64,000 nt of DNA, taken from the NCBI GenBank assembly GCA_965263245.1, contig CBDHHR010000323.1, positions 1 to 64,000 on the forward strand. Reading direction: 5' to 3'. Position numbers and translations under genes: made by a program. The stretch comes from DT-68 sp965263245. Lineage in GTDB: Bacteria > Bacillota_I > Bacilli_A > Mycoplasmatales > Metamycoplasmataceae. The notes under the pieces were generated by a model. That model was given only the letters and a program-made list of their open reading frames with translations. It had not been told where the DNA came from and made no database searches. Of this stretch, positions 20,801-35,800 are shown piece by piece (positions within the stretch are counted from its first letter, which is position 1; the number at the start of each line of letters is the position of its first letter).

Positions 20801-23800
20801 TGTTTCTATGTTTCCATGTTTCTGTGATTCTATGTTTCTGTGATTCTATGTTTCTGTGATTCTATGTTTCTGTGATTCTATGTTTCTGTAATTCTATGCT
20901 CCTGTGATTCTATGTTTCCGTGTTTCTATGTTTCTGTGATTCTATGTTTCTGTGATTCTATGTTTCTATGTTTCTGTGTTTCTATGTTTCTGTGATTCTA
21001 TGCTTCTATATTTCTGTTTCTGTGTTTCTATGTTTCTGTGATTCTATGTTTCCATGTTTCTGTGATTCTGTGTTTCTATGTTTCTGTGTTTCTATGTTTC
21101 TATGTTTCTATGTTTCCATGTTTCTGTGATTCTATGTTTCTGTGATTCTATGTTTCTGTGATTCTATGTTTCTGTGATTCTATGTTTCTGTAATTCTATG
21201 CTTCTGTGATTCTATGTTTCCGTGTTTCTATGTTTCTGTGATTCTATGTTTCTGTGATTCTATGTTTCTATGTTTCTGTGTTTCTATGTTTCTGTGATTC
21301 TATGCTTCTATATTTCTGTTTCTGTGTTTCTATGTTTCTGTGATTCTATGTTTCCATGTTTCTGTGATTCTATGTTTCTTTGATTCTATGCTTCTGTGCT
21401 TCTGTGATTCTATGTTTCTGTGATTCTATGTTTCTGTGATTCTATGTTTCTGTGATTCTATGTTTCTGTGATTCTCTGTTTCTATATTTCTGTGTTTCTA
21501 TGTTTCTGTCAGTTTCTATGTTTCTGTGATTCTATGTTTCTGTGATTCTATATGTTTGTGTGATTCTATGTTTCTGTGTTTCTATGTTTCTGTGATTCTA
21601 TGCTTCTGTGATTCTATGTTTCTGTGTTTCTATGTTTCTGTGATTCTATGTTTCTGTGTTTCTGTGTTTCTATGTTTCTGTGTTTCTATGTTTCTGTGTT
21701 TCTATGTTTCTGCGTTTCCATGTTTCTGTGTTTCTGTGTTTCCATTTTTCTGTAATTCTATGTTTCTGTGATTCTATGCTTCTGTGTTTCTGTCTTTCTT
21801 TGTTTCTGTGTTTCTATGTTTCTGTCATTCTATGTTTCTGTGTTTCTATGTTTCTCTGTTTCCATGTTTCTATGATTCTATGTTTCTGTGATTCTGTGTT
21901 TCTATGTTTCTGTGTTTCTATGTTTCTATGTTTCTATGTTTCCATGTTTCTGTGATTCTATGTTTCTGTGATTCTATGTTTCTGTGATTCTATGTTTCTG
22001 TGATTCTATGTTTCTGTAATTCTATGCTTCTGTGATTCTATGTTTCCGTGTTTCTATGTTTCTGTGATTCTATGTTTCTGTGTTTCTATGTTTCTATGTT
22101 TCTGTGTTTCTATGTTTCTGTGATTCTATGCTTCTGTGATTCTATGTTTCTGTGTTTCTATGTTTCTGTGATTCTATGTTTCTGTGTTTCTATATTTCTG
22201 TGATTCTGTGTTTCTGTGATTCTATGTTTCTGTGATTCTATGTTTCTGTTATTCTATGTTTCTATATTTCTGTGTTTCTATGTTTCTGTCAGTTTCTATG
22301 TTTCTGTGATTCTATGTTTCTGTGATTCTATATGTTTGTGTGATTCTATGTTTCTGTGTTTCTATGTTTCTGTGATTCTATATGTTTGTGTGATTCTATG
22401 TTTCTGTGTTTCTATGTTTCTGTGATTCTATGTTTCTGTGTTTCTGTGTTTCTGTGTTTCTATGTTTCTGTGTTTCTATGTTTCTGCGTTTCCATGTTTC
22501 TGTGTTTCCATTTTTCTGTAATTCTATGTTTCTGTGATTCTATGCTTCTGTGTTTCTTTGTTTCTATGTTTCTGTGATTCTATGTTTCTGTGATTCTATG
22601 TTTCCGTGTTTCTATGTTTCTGTGATTCTATGTTTCTGTGATTCTATGCTTCTGTGTTTCTGTCTTTCTTTGTTTCTGTGTTTCTATGTTTCTGTCATTC
22701 TATGTTTCTGTGTTTCTATGTTTCTATGTTTGTGTGATTCTATGTTTCTGTGTTTCTATGTTTCTCTGTTTCCATGTTTCTATGATTCTATGTTTCTGTG
22801 ATTCTGTGTTTCTATGTTTCTGTGTTTCTATGTTTCTATGTTTCTATGTTTCCATGTTTCTGTGATTCTATGTTTCTGTGATTCTATGTTTCTGTGATTC
22901 TATGTTTCTGTGATTCTATGTTTCTGTAATTCTATGCTTCTGTGATTCTATGTTTCCGTGTTTCTATGTTTCTGTGATTCTATGTTTCTGTGATTCTATG
23001 TTTCTATGTTTCTGTGTTTCTATGTTTCTGTGATTCTATGCTTCTATATTTCTGTTTCTGTGTTTCTATGTTTCTGTGATTCTATGTTTCCATGTTTCTG
23101 TGATTCTATGTTTCTTTGATTCTATGCTTCTGTGCTTCTGTGATTCTATGTTTCTGTGATTCTATGTTTCTGTGATTCTATGTTTCTGTGATTCTATGTT
23201 TCTGTGATTCTCTGTTTCTATATTTCTGTGTTACTATGTTTCAGTCAGTTTCTATGTTTCTGTGATTCTATGTTTCTGTGATTCTATATGTTTGTGTGAT
23301 TCTATGTTTCTGTGTTTCTATGTTTCTGTGATTCTATGCTTCTGTGATTCTATGTTTCTGTGTTTCTATGTTTCTGTGATTCTATGTTTCTGTGTTTCTG
23401 TGTTTCTATGTTTCTGTGTTTCTATGTTTCTGTGTTTCTATGTTTCTGCGTTTCCATGTTTCTGTGTTTCTGTGTTTCCATTTTTCTGTAATTCTATGTT
23501 TCTGTGATTCTATGCTTCTGTGTTTCTGTCTTTCTTTGTTTCTGTGTTTCTATGTTTCTGTCATTCTATGTTTCTGTGTTTCTATGTTTCTCTGTTTCCA
23601 TGTTTCTATGATTCTATGTTTCTGTGATTCTGTGTTTCTATGTTTCTGTGTTTCTATGTTTCTATGTTTCTATGTTTCGATGTTTCTGTGATTCTATGTT
23701 TCTGTGATTCTATGTTTCTGTGATTCTATGTTTCTGTGATTCTATGTTTCTGTAATTCTATGCTTCTGTGATTCTATGTTTCCGTGTTTCTATGTTTCTG

Positions 23801-26800
23801 TGATTCTATGTTTCTGTGATTCTATGTTTCTATGTTTCTGTGTTTCTATGTTTCTGTGATTCTATGCTTCTGTGATTCTATGTTTCTGTGTTTCTATGTT
23901 TCTGTGATTCTATGTTTCTGTGTTTCTATATTTCTGTGATTCTGTGTTTCTGTGATTCTATGTTTCTGTGATTCTATGTTTCTGTTATTCTATGTTTCTA
24001 TATTTCTGTGTTTCTATGTTTCTGTCAGTTTCTATGTTTCTGTGATTCTATGTTTCTGTGATTCTATATGTTTGTGTGATTCTATGTTTCTGTGTTTCTA
24101 TGTTTCTGTGATTCTATGCTTCTGTGATTCTATGTTTCTGTGTTTCTATGTTTCTGTGATTCTATGTTTCTGTGTTTCTGTGTTTCTATGTTTCTGTGTT
24201 TCTATGTTTCTGCGTTTCCATGTTTCTGTGTTTCCATTTTTCTGTAATTCTATGTTTCTGTGATTCTATGCTTCTGTGTTTCTTTGTTTCTATGTTTCTG
24301 TGATTCTATGTTTCTGTGATTCTATGTTTCCGTGTTTCTATGTTTCTGTGATTCTATGTTTCTGTGATTCTATGTTTCTTTGATTCTATGTTTCTGTGAT
24401 TCTATGTTTCTATATTTCTGTTTCTGTGTTTCTATGTTTCTGTGATTCTATGTTTCCATGTTTCTGTGATTCTATGTTTCTTTGATTCTATGCTTCTGTG
24501 CTTCTGTGATTCTATGTTTCTGTGATTCTATGTTTCTGTGATTCTATGTTTCTGTGATTCTATGTTTCTGTGATTCTATGTTTCTATATTTCTGTGTTTC
24601 TATGTTTCTGTCAGTTTCTATGTTTCTGTGATTCTATGTTTCTGTGATTCTATATGTTTGTGTGATTCTATGTTTCTGTGTTTCTAGGTTTCTGTGATTC
24701 TATGCTTCTGTGATTCTATGTTTCTGTGTTTCTATGTTTCTGTGATTCTATGTTTCTGTGTTTCTGTGTTTCTATGTTTCTGTGTTTCTATGTTTCTGTG
24801 TTTCTATGTTTCTGCGTTTCCATGTTTCTGTGTTTCTGTGTTTCCATTTTTCTGTAATTCTAAGTTTCTGTGATTCTATGCTTCTGTGTTTCTGTCTTTC
24901 TTTGTTTCTGTGTTTCTATGTTTCTGTCATTCTATGTTTCTGTGTTTCTATGATTCTATTTCTATGTTTCTGTGATTCTATGTTTCCGTGATTCTATGTT
25001 TCTGTGATTCTATGTTTCTATATTTCTGTGTTTCTGTGTTTCTATGTTTCTGTGATTCTATGTTTCCATGTTTCTGTGATTCTATGTTTCTGAGTTTCTG
25101 TGATTCTATGTTTCTGTGATTCTATGTTTCTGTGATTCTATGTTTCTATGCTTCTATGTTTCTATGCTTCTATGTTTCTATGCTTCTATGTTTCTGTGTT
25201 TCTATGATTCTATGATTCTATGTTTCTGTGTTTCTGTGATTCTATGTTTCTGTGTTTCTGTGATTCTATGTTTCTGTGATTCTATGTTTCTGTGTTTCTA
25301 TGTTTCTATGCTTCTATGTTTTTTTGCTTCTATGTTTCTGTGTTTCTATGATTCTATGTTTCTGTGTTTCTGTGATTCTATGTTTCTGTGATTCTATGTT
25401 TCTGTGATTCTATGATTCTGTGTTTCTATGTTTCTGTGATTCTATGTTTCTGTGATTCTATGTTTCTGTGATTCTATGTTTCTATGTTTCTGTGTTCTAT
25501 GTTTCTGTGATTCTATGTTTCTGTGATTCTATGTTTCTGTGATTCTATGTTTCTGTGATTCTATGTTTCTGTGATTCTATGTTTCTGTGATTCTATGTTT
25601 CTGTGTTTCTATGTTTCTATGTTTCTGTGTTTCTGTGATTCTATGTTTCTGTGATTCTCATGTTTCTGTGTTTCTGTGATTCTATGTTTCTGTCATTCTA
25701 TGTTTCTGAGTTTCTGTGATTCTATGTTTCTGTGATTCTATGTTTCTGTGATTCTATGTTTCTGTGATTCTATATTTCTGTGTTTCTATGTTTCTGTGTT
25801 TCCATGTTTCTATGATTCTATGTTTCTGTGATTCTGTGTTTCTATGTTTCTGTGTTTCTATGTTTGTGTGTTTCTATGTTTCTATGTTTCCATGTTTCTG
25901 TGATTCTATGTTTCTGTGATTCTATGCTTCTGTGTTTCTGTGATTCTATGTTTCTGTGATTCTATGTTTCTGTGTTTCTGTGATTCTATGTTTCTGTAAT
26001 TCTATGCTTCTGTGATTCTATGTTTCCGTGTTTCTATGTTTTTGTGATTCTATGTTTCTGTGATTCTATGTTTCTATGTTTCTGTGTTTCTATGTTTCTG
26101 TGATTCTATGCTTCTGTGTTTCTATGTTTCTGTGTTTCTGTGTTTCTGTGATTCTATGTTTCTGTGATTCTATGTTTCCGTGTTTCTATGTTTCTGTGAT
26201 TCTATGTTTCCGTGTTTCTATGTTTCTGTGATTCTATGTTTCCGTGTTTCTATGTTTCTGTGATTCTATGTTTCTGTGATTCTATGTTTCTGTGTTTCTA
26301 TGTTTCTGTGATTCTATGTTTCTGTGATTCTATGTTTCTGTGTTTCTATGTTTCTGTGATTCTATGTTTCTGTGATTCTATGTTTCTGTGTTTCTATGTT
26401 TCTGTGATTCTATGTTTCTGTGTTTCTATGTTTCTGTGTTTCTGTGATTCTATGTTTCTGTGATTCTCATGTTTCTGTGTTTCTATGTTTCTGTGTTTCT
26501 GTGATTCTATGTTTCTGTGATTCTATGTTTCTGTGATTCTATGTTTCTGTGTTTCTGTGATTCTATGTTTCTGTGATTCTATGTTTCTGTGTTTCTATGT
26601 TTCTGTGTTTCTGTGATTCTATGTTTCTGTGATTCTCATGTTTCTGTGTTTCTGTGATTCTATGTTTCTGTGTTTCTATGTTTCTGTGTTTCTGTGTTTC
26701 TGTGATTCTATGTTTCTGTGATTCTATGTTTCTGTGATTCTATGTTTCTGTGTTTCTGTGATTCTATGTTTCTGTGATTCTATGTTTCTGTGTTTCTGTG

Positions 26801-27229
26801 ATTCTATGTTTCTGTGTTTCTATGTTTCTGTGATTCTATGTTTCTGTGATTCTATGTTTCTGTGATTCTATGTTTCCGTGTTTCTATGTTTCTGTGTTTC
26901 CATGTTTCTATGATTCTATGTTTCTGTGATTCTGTGTTTCTATGTTTCTGTGTTTCTATGTTTGTGTGTTTCTATGTTTCTATGTTTCCATGTTTCTGTG
27001 ATTCTATGTTTCTGTGATTCTATGCTTCTGTGTTTCTGTGATTCTATGTTTCTGTGATTCTATGTTTCTGTGTTTCTGTGATTCTATGTTTCTGTAATTC
27101 TATGCTTCTGTGATTCTATGTTTCCGTGTTTCTATGTTTTTGTGATTCTATGTTTCTGTGATTCTATGTTTCTATGTTTCTGTCTTTCTATGTTTCTGTG
27201 ATTCTATGCTTCTGTGATTCTATGTTTCT

Positions 27230-29830
27230 GTGTTTCTATGTTTCTGTGATTCTATGTTTCTGTCTTTCTATGTTTCTGTGATTCTATGTTTCTATGCTTC
27301 TATGTTTCTGTGTTTCTATGATTCTATGATTCTATGTTTCTGTGATTCTATATTTCTGTGTTTCTATGTTTCTATGCTTCTATGTTTCTGTGTTTCTATG
27401 ATTCTATGTTTCTGTGTTTCTGTGATTCTATGTTTCTGTGCTTCTATATTTCTGTGATTCTATGTTTCTGTGTTTCTATGTTTCTGTGTTTCTATGTTTC
27501 CGTGTTTCTATGTTTCTGTGATTCCATGTTTCTGTGATTCTATGTTTCTATGCTTCTATGTTTCTATGCTTCTATGTTTCTGTGTTTCTATGATTCTATG
27601 ATTCTATGTTTCTGTGTTTCCATGTTTCTGTGATTCTATGTTTCTGTGATTCTATGCTTCTGTGTTTCTGTGATTCTATGTTTCTGTGTTTCTATGTTTC
27701 TGTCATTCTATGTTTCTGTGTTTCTATGTTTCTATGTTTCCATGTTTCTGTGATTCTATGTTTCTATGATTCTATGGTTCTGTGTTTGTGTGATTCTATG
27801 TTTCTGTGATTCTATGTTTCTGTGATTCTATGTTTCTGTGATTCTATGTTTCTGTGATTCTATGTTTCTATGTTTCTATGTTTCTATGTTTCTGTGTTTC
27901 TATGTTTCTGTGATTCTATGCTTCTGTGATTCTATGTTTCTGTGATTCTATGTTTCTATGTGTGATTCTATGTTTCTGTGTTTCTATGTTTCTCTGTTTC
28001 CATGTTTCTATGATTCTATGTTTCTGTGATTCTGTGTTTCTATGTTTATGTGTTTCTATGTTTCTATGTTTCTATGTTTCCATGTTTCTGTGATTCTATG
28101 TTTCTGTGATTCTATGTTTCTGTGATTCTATGTTTCTGTGATTCTATGTTTCTGTAATTCTATGCTTCTGTGATTCTATGTTTCCGTGTTTCTATGTTTC
28201 TGTGATTCTATGTTTCTGTGATTCTATGTTTCTATGTTTCTGTGTTTCTATGTTTCTGTGATTCTATGCTTCTGTGATTCTATGTTTCTGTGTTTCTATG
28301 TTTCTGTGATTCTATGTTTCTGTGTTTCTATGTTTCCGTGTTTCTATGTTTCTGTGATTCTATGTTTCTGTGATTCTATGTTTCTTTGATTCTATGTTTC
28401 TGTGATTCTATGTTTCTATATTTCTGTTTCTGTGTTTCTATGTTTCTGTGATTCTATGTTTCCATGTTTCTGTGATTCTATGTTTCTTTGATTCTATGCT
28501 TCTGTGCTTCTGTGATTCTATGTTTCTGTGATTCTATGTTTCTGTGATTCTATGTTTCTGTGATTCTATGTTTCTGTGATTCTATGTTTCTGTGTTTCTA
28601 TGTTTCTATGTTTCTGTGTTTCTGTGATTCTATGTTTCTGTGATTCTCATGTTTCTGTGTTTCTGTGATTCTATGTTTCTGTGATTCTATGTTTCTGAGT
28701 TTCTGTGATTCTATGTTTCTGTGATTCTATGTTTCTGTGATTCTATGTTTCTGTGATTCTATATTTCTGTGTTTCTATGTTTCTGTGTTTCCATGTTTCT
28801 ATGATTCTATGTTTCTGTGATTCTGTGTTTCTATGTTTCTGTGTTTCTATGTTTGTGTGTTTCTATGTTTCTATGTTTCCATGTTTCTGTGATTCTATGT
28901 TTCTGTGATTCTATGCTTCTGTGTTTCTGTGATTCTATGTTTCTGTGATTCTATGTTTCTGTGTTTCTGTGGTTCTATGTTTCTGTAATTCTATGCTTCT
29001 GTGATTCTATGTTTCCGTGTTTCTATGTTTTTGTGATTCTATGTTTCTGTGATTCTATGTTTCTATGTTTCTGTGTTTCTATGTTTCTGTGATTCTATGC
29101 TTCTGTGATTCTATGTTTCTGTGTTTCTATGTTTCTGTGATTCTATGTTTCTGTCTTTCTATGTTTCTGTGATTCTATGTTTCTATGCTTCTATGTTTCT
29201 GTGTTTCTATGATTCTATGATTCTATGTTTCTGTGATTCTATATTTCTGTGTTTCTATGTTTCTATGCTTCTATGTTTCTGTGTTTGTATGATTCTATGT
29301 TTGTGTGTTTCTGTGATTCTATGTTTCTGTGATTCTATATTTCTGTGATTCTATGTTTCTGTGTTTCTATGTTTCTGTGTTTCTATGTTTCTGTGATTCT
29401 ATGTTTCTGTGATTCTATGTTTCTGTGTTTCTATGTTTCTGTGTTTCTATGTTTCCGTGTTTCTATGTTTCTGTGATTCCATGTTTCTGTGATTCTATGT
29501 TTCTATGCTTCTATGTTTCTATGCTTCTATGTTTCTGTGTTTCTATGATTCTATGATTCTATGTTTCTGTGTTTCCATGTTTCTGTGATTCTATGTTTCT
29601 GTGATTCTATGCTTCTGTGTTTCTGTGATTCTATGTTTCTGTGTTTCTATGTTTCTGTCATTCTATGTTTCTGTGTTTCTATGTTTCTATGTTTCCATGT
29701 TTCTGTGATTCTATGTTTCTCTGATTCTATGCTTCTGTGTTTCTGTGATTCTATGTTTCTGTTATTCTATGTTTCTGTGATTCTATGTTTCTGTGAGTTT
29801 CTATGTTTCTGTGATTCTATGTTTCTTTGA
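27230..29830 (+). repeat. Satellite segment duplicated about 28.09 kb downstream (55318-57922)
   Basis: Landmarks at 27230, 27606, 29121 and 29561 recur at 55318, 55694, 57213 and 57653, offsets 28088 to 28092. Shared private variants include CTTCTATATTTCTG and the TATGGTTCTGTG unit. This implies a multi-kilobase duplication or conversion within the array. Confidence 0.75.
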
Positions 29831-32800
29831 TTCTATATGTTTGTGTGATTCTATGTTTCTGTGTTTCTATGTTTCTGTGATTCTATGCTTCTGTGATTCT
29901 ATGTTTCTGTGATTCTATGTTTCTATGTTTGTGTGATTCTATGTTTCTGTGTTTCTATGTTTCTCTGTTTTCATGTTTCTATGATTCTATGTTTCTGTGA
30001 TTCTGTGTTTCTATGTTTCTGTGTTTCTATGTTTCTATGTTTCTATGTTTCCATGTTTCTGTGATTCTATGTTTCTGTGATTCTATGTTTCTGTGATTCT
30101 ATGTTTCTGTGATTCTATGTTTCTGTAATTCTATGCTTCTGTGATTCTATGTTTCCGTGTTTCTATGTTTCTGTGATTCTATGTTTCTGTGATTCTATGT
30201 TTCTATGTTTCTGTGTTTCTATGTTTCTGTGATTCTATGCTTCTGTGATTCTATGTTTCTGTGTTTCTATGTTTCTGTGATTCTATGTTTCTGTGTTTCT
30301 ATATTTCTGTGATTCTATGTTTCTGTGATTCTATGTTTCTATGATTCTATGTTTCTGTTATTCTATGTTTCTATATTTCTGTGTTTCTATGTTTCTGTCA
30401 GTTTCTATGTTTCTGTGATTCTATGTTTCTGTGATTCTATGTTTCTGTGATTTTATGTTTCTGTGTTTCTATGTTTCTATGCTTCTATGTTTCTTTCCTT
30501 CTATGTTTCTGTGTTTCTATGATTCTATGTTTCTGTGTTTCTGTGATTCTATGTTTCTGTGTTTCTATGTTTCTATGTTTCTATGCTTCTATGTTTCTGT
30601 GTTTCTATGATTCTATGATTCTATGTTTCCGTATTTCTATGTTTCCGTGTTTCCATGTTTCTGTGATTCTATGTTTCTGTGTTTCTATGTTTCTATGCTT
30701 CTATGTTTCTGTGTTTCTATGATTCTATGATTCTATGTTTCTGTGTTTCTGTGATTCTATGTTTCTGTGTTTCTATGTTTCTATGCTTCTATGTTTCTGC
30801 GTTTCTATGATTCTATGAATCTATGTTTCTGTGTTTCTGTGATTCTATGTTTCTGTGATTCTATATTTCTGTGATTCTATGTTTCTGTGTTTCTATGTTT
30901 CTGAGTTTCTATGTTTCTGTGATTCTATGTTTCTGTGATTCTATGTTTCTGTGTTTCTATGTTTCTGTGTTTCTATGTTTCTGTGATTCTATGTTTCTGT
31001 GATTCTATGTTTCTGTGTTTCTATGTTTCTATGCTTCTATGTTTCTGTGTTTCTATGATTCTATGTTTCTGTGTTTCCGTGATTCTATGTTTCTGTGATT
31101 CTATGTTTCTGTGATTCTATGATTCTGTGTTTCTATGTTTCTGTGATTCTATGTTTCTGTGATTCTATGTTTCTGAGATTCTATGTTTCTGTGATTCTAT
31201 GTTTCTATGTTTCTGTGTTTCTATGTTTCTGTGATTCTATGTTTCTGTGATTCTATGTTTCTATGTTTCTATGTTTCTATGCTTCTATGTTTCTATGCTT
31301 CTATGTTTCTGTGTTTCTATGATTCTATGATTCTATGTTTCTGTGTTTCTGTGATTCTATGTTTCTGTGTTTCTATGTTTCTATGCTTCTATGTTTCTTT
31401 GCTTCTATGTTTCTGTGTTTCTATGATTCTATGTTTCTGTGTTTCTGTGATTCTATGTTTCTGTGATTCTATGTTTCTGTGATTCTATGATTCTGTGTTT
31501 CTATGTTTCTGTGATTCTATGTTTCTGTGTTTCTATGTTTCTGTGATTCTATGTTTCTATGTTTCTGTGTTCTATGTTTCTGTGATTCTATGTTTCTGTG
31601 ATTCTATGTTTCTGTGATTCTATGTTTCTGTGATTCTATGTTTCTATGATTCTATGTTTCTGTGATTCTATGTTTCTGTGTTTCTATGTTTCTATGTTTC
31701 CATGTTTCTGTGATTCTATGTTTCTGTGATTCTATGCTTCTGTGTTTCTGTGATTCTATGTTTCTGTGATTCTATGTTTCTGAGTTTCTGTGATTCTATG
31801 TTTCTGTGTTTCTATGTTTCTATGTTTCTATGCTTCTATGTTTCTGTGTTTCTATGATTCTATGATTCTGTGTTTCCGTATTTCTATGTTTCCGTGTTTC
31901 CATGTTTCTGTGATTCTATGTTTCTGTGTTTCTATGTTTCTATGCTTCTATGTTTCTGTGTTTCTATGATTCTATGATTCTATGTTTCTGTGTTTCTGTG
32001 ATTCTATGTTTCTGTGTTTCTATGTTTCTATGCTTCTATGTTTCTGCGTTTCTATGATTCTATGAATCTATGTTTCTGTGTTTCTGTGATTCTATGTTTC
32101 TGTGATTCTATATTTCTGTGATTCTATGTTTCTGTGTTTCTATGTTTCTGTGTTTCTATGTTTCTGTGATTCTATGTTTCTGTGATTCTATGTTTCTGTG
32201 TTTCTATGTTTCTGTGTTTCTATGTTTCTGTGATTCTATGTTTCTGTGATTCTATGTTTCTGTGTTTCTATGTTTCTATGCTTCTATGTTTCTGTGTTTC
32301 TATGATTCTATGTTTCTGTGTTTCCGTGATTCTATGTTTCTGTGATTCTATGTTTCTGTGATTCTATGATTCTGTGTTTCTATGTTTCTGTGATTCTATG
32401 TTTCTGTGATTCTATGTTTCTGAGATTCTATGTTTCTGTGATTCTATGTTTCTATGTTTCTGTGTTTCTATGTTTCTGTGATTCTATGTTTCTGTGATTC
32501 TATGTTTCTATGTTTCTATGCTTCTATGTTTCTATGCTTCTATGTTTCTGTGTTTCTATGATTCTATGATTCTATGTTTCTGTGTTTCTGTGATTCTATG
32601 TTTCTGTGTTTCTATGTTTCTATGCTTCTATGTTTCTTTGCTTCTATGTTTCTGTGTTTCTATGATTCTATGTTTCTGTGTTTCTGTGATTCTATGTTTC
32701 TGTGATTCTATGTTTCTGTGATTCTATGATTCTGTGTTTGTATGTTTCTGTGATTCTATGTTTCTGTGATTCTATGTTTCTGTGATTCTATGTTTCTATG

Positions 32801-35800
32801 TTTCTGTGTTCTATGTTTCTGTGATTCTATGTTTCTGTGATTCTATGTTTCTGTGATTCTATGTTTCTGTGATTCTATGTTTCTGTGATTCTATGTTTCT
32901 GTGATTCTATGTTTCTGTGTTTCTATGTTTCTATGTTTACATGTTTCTGTGATTCTATGTTTCTGTGATTCTATGCTTCTGTGTTTCTGTGATTCTATGT
33001 TTCTGTGATTCTATGTTTCTGAGTTTCTGTGATTCTATGTTTCTGTGATTCTATGTTTCTGTGATTCTATGTTTCTGTGATTCTATGTTTCTGTGTTTCT
33101 GTGATTCTATGTTTCTGTGATTCTTTGTTTCTGTGATTCTATGATTCTGTGTTTCTATGTTTCTGTGATTCTATGTTTCCGTGATTCTATGTTTCTGTGA
33201 TTCTATGTTTCTGTGATTCTATGTTTCTATGTTTCTGTGTTTCTATGTTTCTGTGATTCTATGTTTCTGTGATTCTATGTTTCTATGCATCTATGTTTCT
33301 ATGCTTCTATGTTTCTATGCTTCTATGTTTCTGTGTTTCTATGATTCTATGATTCTATGTTTCTGTGTTTCTGTGATTCTATGTTTCTGTGTTTCTGTGA
33401 TTCTATGTTTCTGTGATTCTATGTTTCTGTGTTTCTATGTTTCTATGCTTCTATGTTTCTTTGCTTCTATGTTTCTGTGTTTCTATGATTCTATGTTTCT
33501 GTGTTTCTGTGATTCTATGTTTCTGTGATTCTATGTTTCTGTGATTCTATGATTCTGTGTTTCTATGTTTCTGTGATTCTATGTTTCTGTGATTCTATGT
33601 TTCTGTGATTCTATGTTTCTATGTTTCTGTGTTCTATGTTTCTGTGATTCTATGTTTCTGTGATTCTATGTTTCTGTGATTCTATGTTTCTGTGATTCTA
33701 TGTTTCTGTGATTCTATGTTTCTGTGATTCTATGTTTCTGTGTTTCTATGTTTCTATGTTTCCATGTTTCTGTGATTCTTTGTTTCTGTGATTCTATGCT
33801 TCTGTGTTTCTGTGATTCTATGTTTCTGTGATTCTATGTTTCTGAGTTTCTGTGATTCTATGTTTCTGTGATTCTATGTTTCTTTGATTCTATGTTTCTG
33901 TGATTCTATGTTTCTGTGTTTCTATGTTTCTGTGTTTCCATGTTTCTATGATTCTATGTTTCTGTGATTCTGTGTTTCTATGTTTCTGTGTTTCTATGTT
34001 TCTGTGTTTCTATGTTTCTATGTTTCCATGTTTCTGTGATTCTATGTTTCTGTGATTCTATGCTTCTGTGTTTCTGTGATTCTATGTTTCTGTGATTCTA
34101 TGTTTCTGTGTTTCTGTGATTCTATGTTTCTGTAATTCTATGCTTCTGTGATTCTATGTTTCCGTGTTTCTATGTTTTTGTGATTCTATGTTTCTGTGAT
34201 TCTATGTTTCTATGTTTCTGTGTTTCTATGTTTCTGTGATTCTATGCTTCTGTGATTCTCTGTTTCTGTGTTTCTATGTTTCTGTGATTCTATGTTTCTG
34301 TCTTTCTATGTTTCTGTGATTCTATGTTTCTATGCTTCTATGTTTCTGTGTTTCTATGATTCTATGATTCTATGTTTCTGTGATTCTATATTTCTGTGTT
34401 TCTATGTTTCTATGCTTCTATGTTTCTGTGTTTCTATGATTCTATGTTTCTGTGTTTCTGTGATTCTATGTTTCTGTGATTCTATATTTCTGTGATTCTA
34501 TGTTTCTGTGTTTCTATGTTTCTGTGTTTCTATGTTTCTGTGATTCTATGTTTCTGTGATTCTATGTTTCTGTGTTTCTATGTTTCTGTGTTTCTATGTT
34601 TCCGTGTTTCTATGTTTCTGTGATTCCATGTTTCTGTGATTCTATGTTTCTATGCTTCTATGTTTCTATGCTTCTATGTTTCTGTGTTTCTATGATTCTA
34701 TGATTCTATGTTTCTGTGTTTCCATGTTTCTGTGATTCTATGTTTCTGTGATTCTATGCTTCTGTGTTTCTGTGATTCTATGTTTCTGTGTTTCTATGTT
34801 TCTGTCATTCTATGTTTCTGTGTTTCTATGTTTCTATGTTTCCATGTTTCTGTGATTCTATGTTTCTATGATTCTATGCTTCTGTGTTTCTGTGATTCTA
34901 TGTTTCTGTTATTCTATGTTTCTGTGATTCTATGTTTCTGTCAGTTTCTATGTTTCTGTGATTCTATGTTTCTGTGATTCTATATGTTTGTGTGATTCTA
35001 TGTTTCTGTGTTTCTATGTTTCTGTGATTCTATGCTTCTGTGATTCTATGTTTCTGTGATTCTATGTTTCTATGTTTGGGTGATTCTATGTTTCTGTGTT
35101 TCTATGTTTCTCTGTTTCCATGTTTCTATGATTCTATGTTTCTGTGATTCTGTGTTTCTATGTTTCTGTGTTTCTATGTTTCTATGTTTCTATGTTTCCA
35201 TGTTTCTGTGATTCTATGTTTCTGTGATTCTATGTTTCTGTCATTCTATGTTTCTGTGATTCTATGTTTCTGTAATTCTATGCTTCTGTGATTCTATGTT
35301 TCCGTGTTTCTATGTTTCTGTGATTCTATGTTTCTGTGATTCTATGTTTCTATGTTTCTGTGTTTCTATGTTTCTGTGATTCTATGCTTCTGTGATTCTA
35401 TGTTTCTGTGTTTCTATGTTTCTGTGATTCTATGTTTCTGTGTTTCTATATTTCTGTGATTCTATGTTTCTGTGATTCTATGTTTCTGTGATTCTATGTT
35501 TCTGTTATTCTATGTTTCTATATTTCTGTGTTTCTATGTTTCTGTCAGTTTCTATGTTTCTTTGATTCTATGTTTCTGTGATTCTATATGTTTGTGTGAT
35601 TCTATGTTTCTGTGTTTCTATGTTTCTGTGATTCTATGCTTCTGTGATTCTATGTTTCTGTGTTTCTATGTTTCTGTGATTCTATGTTTCTGTGTTTCTG
35701 TGTTTCTATGTTTCTGTGTTTCTATGTTTCTGCGTTTCCATGTTTCTGTGTTTCCATTTTTCTGTAATTCTATGTTTCTGTGATTCTATGCTTCTGTGTT